Of a DNA stretch of 21,327 nucleotides, positions 1 through 6,018 are shown in pieces. The first letter of the stretch is position 1, and each line of letters opens with the position of its first letter. Origin of the DNA: DATAYF01 sp036272735 (GTDB lineage: Bacteria > Chloroflexota > Ktedonobacteria > Ktedonobacterales > Ktedonobacteraceae). The notes under the pieces are model-generated. The model made no database searches and was not told where the DNA came from. It saw only the letters and a program-made list of their open reading frames with translations. Location of the stretch: contig DATAYF010000145.1 in the NCBI GenBank assembly GCA_036272735.1, forward strand, positions 1 through 21,327, in the 5' to 3' direction. A program made the translations under genes and the position numbers.

Positions 1-2
1 CC

Positions 3-74
3 ACGGGACAGAACGTTTACTACGTCATTGATGCTCAGACCGGTAATCAACTTGAGTTTGGCACAATGAAATAA
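3..74 (+). CDS. 3' end of an upstream gene (partial, unidentified)
   Basis: The reading frame is open from the window edge and ends with TAA at 72-74. The last residues include YYVIDAQTGNQLEFGTMK. A tyrosine-valine strand followed by D-A-x-T-G resembles the closing strand of PepSY domains or a PQQ/WD-type propeller blade, but 23 residues are too few to decide. A perfect palindrome starting 9 bp after the stop fits a real gene end. Function unknown. Confidence 0.55.
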   Translation, partial: TGQNVYYVIDAQTGNQLEFGTMK

Positions 75-82
75 TAAAGCAT

Positions 83-128
83 ATAAAGGAACCTTAATGG
101 TTTCGCGAAACCATTAAGGTTCCTTTAT
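83..128. terminator. 46-bp perfect palindrome, bidirectional intrinsic terminator
   Basis: The two 23-nt halves are exact reverse complements around the central CGCG, with no unpaired spacer. The outer arms are A-rich on the left (ATAAAGGAACC) and T-rich on the right (GGTTCCTTTAT), so the hairpin carries its own U-tract on either strand. It lies just after the stop at 74 and about 155 bp beyond the end of the convergent kinase gene, so it could serve both. The inner 24 bp (left arm TTAATGGTTTC and its complement) recur in two palindromes near 14.7 kb. Confidence 0.8.
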
Positions 129-244
129 GTATTACCGCGAATCTTGCTTATATATAGACAAATGCTAATGGTATGGTCATACAACTCTTCCTTTAACCTC
201 GCTGACAAGATAGTATAACCCCTTTGCTCTTCTCTGGCAATTAA

Positions 245-264
245 AAAATCATCAAAAGTGCGTA
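245..264 (+). repeat. 20-bp direct repeat, copy 1 (3' side of the kinase gene)
   Basis: AAAATCATCAAAAGTGCGTA matches 1426-1445 at 19 of 20 positions. The similarity continues loosely as an ATCCG a few bases on. The two copies bracket the phosphotransferase gene almost exactly. Confidence 0.6.
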
Positions 265-283
265 CATCCGACGGCACTGAGCA

Positions 284-1210
284 TCAAACGGTGAGACGCG
301 AAAGAATTTCCGCACATCTGAGTATTCCGCGTGGGTTCATGCTCAACTGGTCATTTACCACGACGTTCCACGCGCTGAGCACACATTGTGCCAGTCCCCA
401 GCCGCGTATGCGCGCCCGTTCTAGGCCCAGTTCCTCGCTCAGTTGAGCGACGCGCCGGGCCAGCATCTGCTCCAGGTCGGGCACCTCAAGGATGCGAGGC
501 ATGGGGTTATAGAACGAGGCTCCCACCTCATACCGAGGATCACCAACCACGCCCTTGGGATCGATAGCTAGCCATGCATCCTGCGCCCGCAAGATATTGT
601 GGTGCTGGAGATCGCCGTGTAGCAACATGGTCTGGGGAGCCGAGGCACTTAACGTCGCGAAAAGATCCATCGCCTCATCGACCAGGCGCGGCGGAAACGG
701 ACCATATCCGCCAGCATAGTGTGCGCGGAGCTGCGTCAATCCTTGCCCCAATTGCTCAACCATCGGAAAGGTGTGCTCTGTGGGTGCCGGTCGCCAGAGT
801 TGACGCATCACTCCGGCCAGAATGGATGTGGCCTGCTCATCCTGCTCCGGCACCAGTGACGCAAGCATGGTTCCCGGTTGCAAACGCTCCAGCACCATCA
901 CCTTTTGTTCCTCGTCAAACTCCAGGAGACGAGCGATGCCTCGCCCATTGAAGATACGCAACGCGGCCAGCCCATGTTCAAACTCATCGGAAAACTCGCA
1001 CGTCTTCAGGATAACTGGTGTGCCATCCACACGTACAGCCGGTGCCACGTAGTGAAAAGAGAGATTCTCAAACGGGGGCAAGAGCTTCAGTTGCCAGCGC
1101 TCCGCGCATTCCTCTAAAAAAGAGGGGAGGCGTTGAAACCAGGCATTGGCCGCCTCTGTGCCGTACACATCGCGCATAAAGTGGAGAAAATCTTCAGGCA
1201 AAGCAAACAT
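284..1210 (-). CDS. APH(6)/hydroxyurea-type antibiotic phosphotransferase
   Basis: A cytoplasmic kinase of the aminoglycoside/hydroxyurea resistance family (APH_6_hur), whose known members phosphorylate streptomycin-like aminocyclitols or hydroxyurea. Visible signatures are K69 in the VILK strand (ATP), the catalytic loop HGDLQHHN at 198-205 with D200, and the metal-binding block AIDPKGVVGDPRYEVG at 215-230, which is typical of the APH(6) branch. The ATG at 1210 was chosen because AAGGAG sits 8 nt upstream. It gives 308 residues, normal for the family. The frame stays open to a TTG at 1366 that has no ribosome binding site. The gene stands alone, opposite to its neighbours, between two short direct repeats, which would fit an acquired cassette. 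The true substrate cannot be read from sequence. Confidence 0.9.
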   Translation of the reverse strand: MFALPEDFLHFMRDVYGTEAANAWFQRLPSFLEECAERWQLKLLPPFENLSFHYVAPAVRVDGTPVILKTCEFSDEFEHGLAALRIFNGRGIARLLEFDEEQKVMVLERLQPGTMLASLVPEQDEQATSILAGVMRQLWRPAPTEHTFPMVEQLGQGLTQLRAHYAGGYGPFPPRLVDEAMDLFATLSASAPQTMLLHGDLQHHNILRAQDAWLAIDPKGVVGDPRYEVGASFYNPMPRILEVPDLEQMLARRVAQLSEELGLERARIRGWGLAQCVLSAWNVVVNDQLSMNPRGILRCAEILSRLTV

Positions 1211-1425
1211 CAAAAGGACTCCTTGTACCTGGTGCATCGCATGCATGCGACTGAGAAGACCAGGAGCTTTTTTGTCGGAGAGAGCTATGATGATCCGTTC
1301 TTTGAGGCTATGGTACTGCTTCTCTTCATGAGGGTCAAGGGTGGTCTCTTTTGTCACGGTTACCAAAGGAGACCATTTTCCGTTGAGATGGGGTCATTAC
1401 CATAACCGCTGAAAACGCTCAGGGC

Positions 1426-1445
1426 AAAATCATTAAAAGTGCGTA
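1426..1445 (+). repeat. 20-bp direct repeat, copy 2 (5' side of the kinase gene)
   Basis: AAAATCATTAAAAGTGCGTA is the partner of 245-264 with one mismatch. It lies about 215 bp upstream of the chosen kinase start and just before the -10 box of the lipoprotein gene. Confidence 0.6.
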
Positions 1446-1475
1446 TGATCCGGTCATTCCATTAACCTTTGCCTA

Positions 1476-1481
1476 TATAAT
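1476..1481 (+). promoter_or_regulatory. -10 box TATAAT before the lipoprotein gene
   Basis: A perfect TATAAT lies about 97 bp upstream of the chosen start at 1578. No convincing -35 is visible 16-18 bp upstream, so it may depend on an activator or be coincidental. Confidence 0.35.
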
Positions 1482-1577
1482 CTCATCACGCAGGTAGTAT
1501 TATAAAGATAGCATAGTATATCAAATTATGTTATGATGATGCTTATGATGGAGGATTGTAAGGAGGATCTGTTGGTG

Positions 1578-2471
1578 ATGGATATGCGTGATGATGATGA
1601 AATATTGTGCGTGAGGACGCAGGCGCGAGGACGCGCTAGCAAGCGGGTGTGGCGTGGCATAGGTCTCGTATTCCTCGTACTCAGCCTGGCCCTCGTGGGC
1701 TGTTCTGGTATTACCGTGACGGTCAATAACGTGCCCAGCCCGACCCCGACGAACGTCGCTCCTGGTGTGGCGCGTGGTAGTACGCAGGTGCTGAAAGAGA
1801 CACACATGTTTCAGCCAACGGACCATCCCACGCTGGTCATTATCAATCCTGTGGGCTACGTGCATATCAAAGCGGGCAATACGGCTAGCGTCATGGTGAC
1901 GAAGCAGAGCAGCACGAATGTGCACGATATCAAGGTCAACTATAGCCAGCATGGCAACACCATGAACGTGACGGTCAATATACCGGAGACCAACATCATA
2001 CAGGATGGAAGCGTGCGCATCGAGCGCGCCGATATCGATATGACCATGCCGAGCCAGAGTGATATCCAGGTCACCGACACCGTGGGCGAGATCGGCGTGA
2101 ATGGCATCCAGGGCGCGTTGCACCTGCGCGACAGTACCGGTCGGATATACGCGAACCAGGTAGACCTGGTTGGTGACTCCGAGCTAACGACCGACGTAGG
2201 CGATGTTTCTTTCAAAGGCACCGTGGGACTGCGTGGACACTACTCGTTCCGCTCGAAAACCGGCAATGTCGAGGTAGCCTTGCCGCAGAACGCCATTTTC
2301 CGTGTGAATGCAACGACCCAGACCGGTCAGATTAGCAGCGAATTCGCTGCCGTGAACGTGAAACAGGACTCACCCGTGGGTGGTAGCGCCAGGGGAGACG
2401 TTGGCGCATCCCCACAGGCGGTAGTGACGCTGGGAACATTCGTTGGGGAAATTCATTTGGAAAAGCAATAA
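1578..2471 (+). CDS. DUF4097-like putative adhesin lipoprotein
   Basis: A predicted surface lipoprotein of 297 residues. A basic stretch (SKRVWRG) precedes a hydrophobic segment ending in the lipobox LVGC at 39-42, so C42 would be lipidated after cleavage. A Thr/Pro/Asn-rich linker follows. The rest shows repeated short beta-strand units (VGEIGVNGIQGALHLRDSTG, then VGDVSFKGTVG and KTGNVEVALP), the pattern of the DUF4097 beta-helix family. The ATG at 1578 was chosen because AAGGAGG ends 11 nt upstream; the frame is open from 1533. A GTG at 1575 is an alternative. The n-region before the hydrophobic core is unusually long and acidic at its start. Family function is not established; a cell-surface or envelope role is inferred. 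Confidence 0.8.
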   Translation: MDMRDDDEILCVRTQARGRASKRVWRGIGLVFLVLSLALVGCSGITVTVNNVPSPTPTNVAPGVARGSTQVLKETHMFQPTDHPTLVIINPVGYVHIKAGNTASVMVTKQSSTNVHDIKVNYSQHGNTMNVTVNIPETNIIQDGSVRIERADIDMTMPSQSDIQVTDTVGEIGVNGIQGALHLRDSTGRIYANQVDLVGDSELTTDVGDVSFKGTVGLRGHYSFRSKTGNVEVALPQNAIFRVNATTQTGQISSEFAAVNVKQDSPVGGSARGDVGASPQAVVTLGTFVGEIHLEKQ

Positions 2472-2526
2472 CGCGACAATTCGCTCAAGCGTGCAGTTTC
2501 ACCGTTTATTCTGGCACAAGTGAGCA

Positions 2527-2556
2527 TTGACAATGAGCATCTGTGCATAGTATAGT
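2527..2556 (+). promoter_or_regulatory. Promoter TTGACA-18-TATAGT for the epimerase gene
   Basis: TTGACA at 2527-2532 and TATAGT at 2551-2556, 18 bp apart, predict a start near 2563 and a leader of about 215 nt before the epimerase ATG at 2779. Apart from this promoter, 2472-2778 shows no gene; the 63-codon frame inside it has no ribosome binding site and no recognisable motif. Confidence 0.5.
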
Positions 2557-2778
2557 TGATGCATCGCGCATATGGCTAGACTTTACGAGAGTGAAAAGTG
2601 GGTATTACCTGGCGCGGATAGTACTCAGAAAGGGGGTTAAAGCGTCATATACTTACCGAGCACGAATAACTAATGTGACTGAATCCTACCTGTTTCTGGT
2701 TTATTTGTGTAAATGTAGAGCTGTGATAAGCTGACATCTCCTGTAGCAAAAAATATTCAGGAAGAATAGGAAACATTG

Positions 2779-3837
2779 ATGAACAAAGTGAAACGCCGTC
2801 AGTTTCTCAGGAACACTGCCATTGGTGGCACCGCAGCAGTTTCGCTCACCGCTGGACTTGGTGAAGTAGGAACCGCGTTTGCTTATAGTAAGGGCGCGAC
2901 GCCATCGTGGACGTCTGGAAGTGAGAGCTTGCCAACAGGTCATCAGTATGAAATCAGTCGAGGAAATACTCAGGTTATCGTCACTGAAGAAGGTGCAGGG
3001 ATGCGATCTTTGAAGGTCGGCGGCAAGGAATTTCTCATCACCTATAATGCCGACCAACCATCGACTGGCTATCACGGTCAGGTACTACTCCCCTGGGCCA
3101 ACCGTATCGCAGGTGGGCTCTATACCTTCGAAGGCGTGCAGCAGCAATTACCAATCAACGAACCAGCGAATAGCTCCGCGTTGCACGGCGTCACGCATTG
3201 GATGAACTGGCACGTTACCCGTCATACATCCGACAGTATCACTTTAGAGGTTGTGCATCACGCGCGCGATGGCTATCCATTCGTCGTGAAGTTCAGCGAA
3301 ACCTATAGCATTACCAAGCTTGGCCTGGAAGTATTCACGACTGCTCAAAATCTCGGTTCGACCAACGCACCGTACGGCCTGGGGCATCACCCCTATTTTA
3401 CCCTGGGCACGCCGACCATCAATTCTAACATTCTGCGCATTCCGGCCAGGTCCTACTTTAAGACCGACAACCATTTGATCATCGAGCCACCAGCGGTCAC
3501 CGTGGAAGGCACCAAGTACGATTTCCGCACGCCGCGCCAGCTTGGCGGAACCGTCATGGACACGAACTTTGCCGATATTACCTATGACTCTGACGGGTAT
3601 GCACGCACGTACCTTTCGGAGCCGGGTGGTTCATCACTCACATTTTTCATGAGTCATGTACATAAATACATGCAAATTTATACTAGCGATACCCAGCCCA
3701 CGCCGCTCTTGCGCAAAGCCATCGTCATCGAAGCGTATACCGGTGCCTGTAATGCCTTCAACAACGGCCTTGGCCTCGTCGTTTTGAAACCAGGCAAGTC
3801 ATTCACGGCCCATTGGGGCGTCACTATCCATCCCTAA
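2779..3837 (+). CDS. Tat-exported aldose 1-epimerase (galactose mutarotase family)
   Basis: Interconverts alpha and beta anomers of aldoses. The 352-residue product begins with a twin-arginine signal (RRQFLR at 6-11, then an Ala/Gly/Thr-rich hydrophobic run) with likely cleavage after AFA near residue 35, so it should act outside the membrane. The mutarotase fold is shown by LLPWANRI, the LHGVTHW block with H136, GHHPYF with catalytic H203/H204, and the catalytic glutamate E318 in VIEAYTG ahead of NAFNN and VVLKPG. These match the YphB/YihR-like branch. The ATG at 2779 follows AGGAA by 6 nt; a TTG directly before it is less likely. The gene is monocistronic, with a terminator 109 bp downstream. 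Most mutarotases are cytoplasmic, so the Tat signal is notable. Confidence 0.9.
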   Translation: MNKVKRRQFLRNTAIGGTAAVSLTAGLGEVGTAFAYSKGATPSWTSGSESLPTGHQYEISRGNTQVIVTEEGAGMRSLKVGGKEFLITYNADQPSTGYHGQVLLPWANRIAGGLYTFEGVQQQLPINEPANSSALHGVTHWMNWHVTRHTSDSITLEVVHHARDGYPFVVKFSETYSITKLGLEVFTTAQNLGSTNAPYGLGHHPYFTLGTPTINSNILRIPARSYFKTDNHLIIEPPAVTVEGTKYDFRTPRQLGGTVMDTNFADITYDSDGYARTYLSEPGGSSLTFFMSHVHKYMQIYTSDTQPTPLLRKAIVIEAYTGACNAFNNGLGLVVLKPGKSFTAHWGVTIHP

Positions 3838-3945
3838 GTTCTTATTCCGCAAACCAACGCCATTGCCGTGGCTAGCGCTGCGCGCTCAGGTTTTCGGAGA
3901 AGGAGTAAGTCTGAGCGCCAATTTTTTCCTCGCATTACCCACGTT

Positions 3946-3990
3946 GGGAGAAGCATGTCCAACTGAGGATGCTTCTCCCGATATATTTTT
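3946..3990 (+). terminator. Intrinsic terminator after the epimerase gene
   Basis: An 11-bp stem GGGAGAAGCAT (3946-3956) pairs with ATGCTTCTCCC (3969-3979) across a 12-nt loop and is followed by a T-rich run ending TTTTT at 3986-3990. It lies 109 bp past the epimerase stop. Confidence 0.75.
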
Positions 3991-4026
3991 CCCTCACAAT
4001 CACCCCAACAATTACGCGCCATTTTA

Positions 4027-4035
4027 TGGTATAAT
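4027..4035 (+). promoter_or_regulatory. Extended -10 promoter (TGGTATAAT) for the VOC gene
   Basis: A TG dinucleotide one base before a perfect TATAAT makes an extended -10 element that does not need a strong -35. Transcription would start near 4042 and yield a leader of about 125 nt before the ATG at 4167. Confidence 0.5.
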
Positions 4036-4040
4036 ATATG

Positions 4041-4065
4041 TATGTGCATTTTTAACTTGCACATA
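4041..4065. promoter_or_regulatory. Operator-like inverted repeat at the VOC start site
   Basis: TATGTGCA (4041-4048) and TGCACATA (4058-4065) form perfect 8-bp arms around a 9-bp spacer. The repeat begins 6 bp after the -10 box, where a repressor would block initiation. No regulator gene is next to it, so its protein is unknown. Confidence 0.4.
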
Positions 4066-4069
4066 GCAC

Positions 4070-4126
4070 AAACTATATTGATAAACGTGATGCCCATTTT
4101 GGGCATCACGTTTATCAATATAGTTT
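4070..4126. repeat. 27-bp-stem hairpin in the VOC leader
   Basis: The arms 4070-4096 and 4100-4126 are perfectly complementary and leave a 3-nt loop. The hairpin ends 40 bp before the VOC start and would be the first major structure in its transcript. The right arm ends in TTTTGC, a weak U-tract, so it may act as an attenuator. It could instead be a relic palindrome. It does not carry the GGTTTC apex of the other palindromes in the window. Confidence 0.7.
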
Positions 4127-4166
4127 TGCAAAAAATGGATCTCGGATTAGTTAGAAAGTAGAAATC

Positions 4167-4595
4167 ATGTTTACTGGTATTGGACACGTCGCGTTTTATA
4201 TTAGCGATATCGAACGTTCACTCGATTTTTATTGCCATAAGCTCGGCTTTCGCGAGGCATTTCGCCTTGAGCGTGAGGGTGTACCCTCACCCTGGATTAT
4301 CTACCTTCAGATCGCGCCTGGCCATTTTATCGAGCTATTTCCGCGTGGTCAGGGCGAAAATCGTAAGCGTGGTGAGCACGTGGGTTACAACCACTTTTGC
4401 CTGCTCGTGGATGATTTGCGCACAACGCTCCAGGAATTGCGGGCGCGTGGCCTGGAAATCAGCGGCGAGCCGATCCAGGGCATGGACCATAACTGGCAAT
4501 ACTGGCTGACCGATCCCGATGGGAACGCCGTCGAACTGATGCAGATCGCCGCTAATTCGCCGCAGCAGCAAGCCGACGATAGTTGGGAAAAGTAG
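4167..4595 (+). CDS. VOC / glyoxalase-I-like metalloprotein
   Basis: A 142-residue vicinal oxygen chelate protein with two beta-alpha-beta-beta-beta modules, the size of a single-chain glyoxalase I or dioxygenase-type protein. The four expected metal ligands are visible as H7 (GIGHVAF), E56 (HFIELFP), H76 (GYNHFCL) and E123 (NAVELMQ). DPDGN before the last ligand is the usual family turn. The H/E/H/E set fits a lactoylglutathione-lyase-like isomerase, but VOC proteins also include resistance proteins and dioxygenases, so the substrate is open. The ribosome binding site is weak (AGAAAG). The complex upstream region suggests regulated expression. Confidence 0.85.
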   Translation: MFTGIGHVAFYISDIERSLDFYCHKLGFREAFRLEREGVPSPWIIYLQIAPGHFIELFPRGQGENRKRGEHVGYNHFCLLVDDLRTTLQELRARGLEISGEPIQGMDHNWQYWLTDPDGNAVELMQIAANSPQQQADDSWEK

Positions 4596-4635
4596 TCATT
4601 AAGAACAGCAGCGCAAGCCTGTAATAGCTGGTAAT

Positions 4636-4761
4636 ATTTGTAGGGACCGAGTTATCGTGTCCGCCATGCCACATCGACCAGTAATAGAGCCGCCATGTCA
4701 CAGGGCGCTGGCGCGTTGATCAAGAGGGCTCGGCGGACACGATAACTCGGTCCCTACAAAT
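4636..4761. mobile_element. MITE-like element with perfect 30-bp terminal inverted repeats
   Basis: The terminal repeats 4636-4665 and 4732-4761 are exact reverse complements over 30 bp. Each contains TGTAGGGACC near the outer end and GTGTCCGCC at the inner end. The 66-bp interior has no ORF but repeats CCGCCATG. No transposase is present, so it would be non-autonomous. A clear target-site duplication cannot be assigned. A shorter element with the same outer TGTAGGGACC lies at 8157-8206. Confidence 0.75.
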
Positions 4762-4811
4762 TTAGCGTGTGTTAATTGCATTCCTTTGCCTGAAGCTTGC
4801 ATCTTTGTGGT

Positions 4812-4840
4812 TTGACAAGTGGATAGTGGGTAAGTATACT
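4812..4840 (+). promoter_or_regulatory. Consensus promoter TTGACA-17-TATACT for the methyltransferase operon
   Basis: TTGACA at 4812-4817 and TATACT at 4835-4840 with an ideal 17-bp spacer make this one of the strongest promoter matches in the window. The start is predicted near 4847, giving a leader of about 320 nt before the methyltransferase ATG at 5168. Confidence 0.7.
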
Positions 4841-4888
4841 ATGAAACATAGCATGATTTATACCTCAGATAAGGAGGCGCTTTCAATT

Positions 4889-4924
4889 ATGGGCACTACG
4901 TATTTTCGACCAAAGACGTGCTAA
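4889..4924 (+). CDS. Putative 11-residue leader peptide
   Basis: AAGGAGG at 4871-4877 lies 11 nt before an ATG that opens the peptide MGTTYFRPKTC, ended by TAA. The short frame begins about 42 nt after the predicted transcription start. Its last codons lie in the left arm of a hairpin (4910-4917 with 4931-4938). An alternative pairing CGTATT (4899-4904) with AATACG (4923-4928) is mutually exclusive with that hairpin. This is the layout of ribosome-controlled attenuators. R-P-K fits the +x+ pattern known for macrolide-dependent stalling, but the similarity is short. Function is inference. Confidence 0.4.
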   Translation: MGTTYFRPKTC

Positions 4925-5038
4925 TACGCTGTCTTTGGGTTGGGAATAGTCCCTTAGCCTCTTCTCCTTGCAGAAAATAGCTAAACACCACAAGCATCAC
5001 ACATCTGACGAGCAGACCAGTTAAGGAAGGATAGAGCG

Positions 5039-5147
5039 AACCCGGCGGCGTATATCGCTGTCCAGGGGAAGTTTTATGCCCTTTTAAGCTACTCTAGCAC
5101 ATGCTCCCATTCCTGTTCCTTTGGATAGCACGCCTCCGGGTTGTTTT
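5039..5147 (+). promoter_or_regulatory. Long-range hairpin with T-tract before the methyltransferase start
   Basis: AACCCGGCGGCG (5039-5050) pairs with CGCCTCCGGGTT (5131-5142) at 11 of 12 positions and is followed by GTTTT. The 80-nt loop includes a smaller GGGG/CCC hairpin ending in TTTT. It could be the terminator or translation-blocking part of the leader begun at 4847. The long loop makes it weaker evidence than the other terminators here. Confidence 0.35.
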
Positions 5148-5167
5148 ATGTTGAGAAAAGAACAGAA

Positions 5168-5965
5168 ATGATGAAGAAAGCTCGATCTACACCAACATTA
5201 CCCCATACAAGTTGGGACCCTCTGGCATCCTGGTACGATGGCTGGATGGGAGCCGAAGGAAGCTTGCACCATCGGAAACTGGCGATACCTGCTGCATTAG
5301 AACTTCTTGGCTTACAGCCAGAGGAATGGGTACTCGATATAGGAGCAGGTCAGGGGGTGCTAGCGCCCTACGTTGCGGCCCAGCATGCTCATTATACAGG
5401 AGTGGACGCCAGTCCCCGGTTGTTACAGCTTGCGCGTAAGCATCATGGACAGCAAGGAAAGTTTTTGCTGGGGAATGCCTGTCAGCTACATTCGGTGCGA
5501 GAGTTAAAAGCAGCCGCGTTTGATGCCGTGATCTTTTTGCTCAGTATTCAGGATATGGACCCTTTACCTTCTGTGCTTGAATCAGCGGCCTGGGTGTTGC
5601 GTGGTGGAGGGCGCGTGGTGATGCTGATGACGCATCCCTGTTTTCGGGTGCCACGACAGAGCGGCTGGGGCTGGCAGCCTGAACGAAAGTTACAATTTCG
5701 GCGTATTGATCGCTACCTCACGCCACTAGCTGTACCGATGAAGTCCTATGCTGGTCAAAATAAAGGGACAACCATCAGCTTTCATCGACCCTTACAGGAG
5801 TATATCAATGGTCTGGCCCGCCATGGTCTGCTCATAGAACAGATGAAAGAAATCACTACCTATAAACAGGCTGGCGATGGTCCACACGGCAAAGCGGAGC
5901 ATGTGGCGAATCAAGAGATACCGCTTTTCTTGGGTTTGCGAGCCTGTAAAGTCATTGAACGCTAG
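5168..5965 (+). CDS. Class I SAM-dependent methyltransferase
   Basis: A 265-residue Rossmann-fold methyltransferase of the UbiE/Methyltransf_11-25 type. Motif I is VLDIGAGQG at 55-63, the SAM ribose acidic residue is D80 in GVDAS, and the post-motif strand is FDAVIFLLSIQDM at 118-130. The C-terminal half has HPCFRVPR and a FHRPL block followed by a LxxxGLLIEQ helix-strand, typical of small-molecule methyltransferases. It lacks the N-I-P-[YF] motif of Erm rRNA methylases, so it is not an Erm. The ATG at 5168 overlaps the stop of a 7-codon frame (5148-5171). The frame also stays open back to a TTG at 5141. The next gene begins 53 bp downstream and is probably co-transcribed. Substrate unknown. 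Confidence 0.85.
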   Translation: MMKKARSTPTLPHTSWDPLASWYDGWMGAEGSLHHRKLAIPAALELLGLQPEEWVLDIGAGQGVLAPYVAAQHAHYTGVDASPRLLQLARKHHGQQGKFLLGNACQLHSVRELKAAAFDAVIFLLSIQDMDPLPSVLESAAWVLRGGGRVVMLMTHPCFRVPRQSGWGWQPERKLQFRRIDRYLTPLAVPMKSYAGQNKGTTISFHRPLQEYINGLARHGLLIEQMKEITTYKQAGDGPHGKAEHVANQEIPLFLGLRACKVIER

Positions 5966-6018
5966 AGGTCGTATTTGTAATGGTTTTTGAGAAATTATGA
6001 TGAGGAAGGATTCTAAGC

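Noticed and set aside
1211..1366. N-terminal extension of the APH(6)-type kinase to the TTG at 1366
   Set aside because: No ribosome binding site at 1366, whereas AAGGAG precedes the ATG at 1210, which gives the usual family length.
2543..2734. 63-codon frame between lipoprotein and epimerase genes
   Set aside because: No ribosome binding site and no recognisable motif; it overlaps a promoter.
5168..5965. Erm-type 23S rRNA methylase, suggested by the leader layout
   Set aside because: The protein lacks the N-I-P-[YF] adenine-methylase motif and has small-molecule methyltransferase features.
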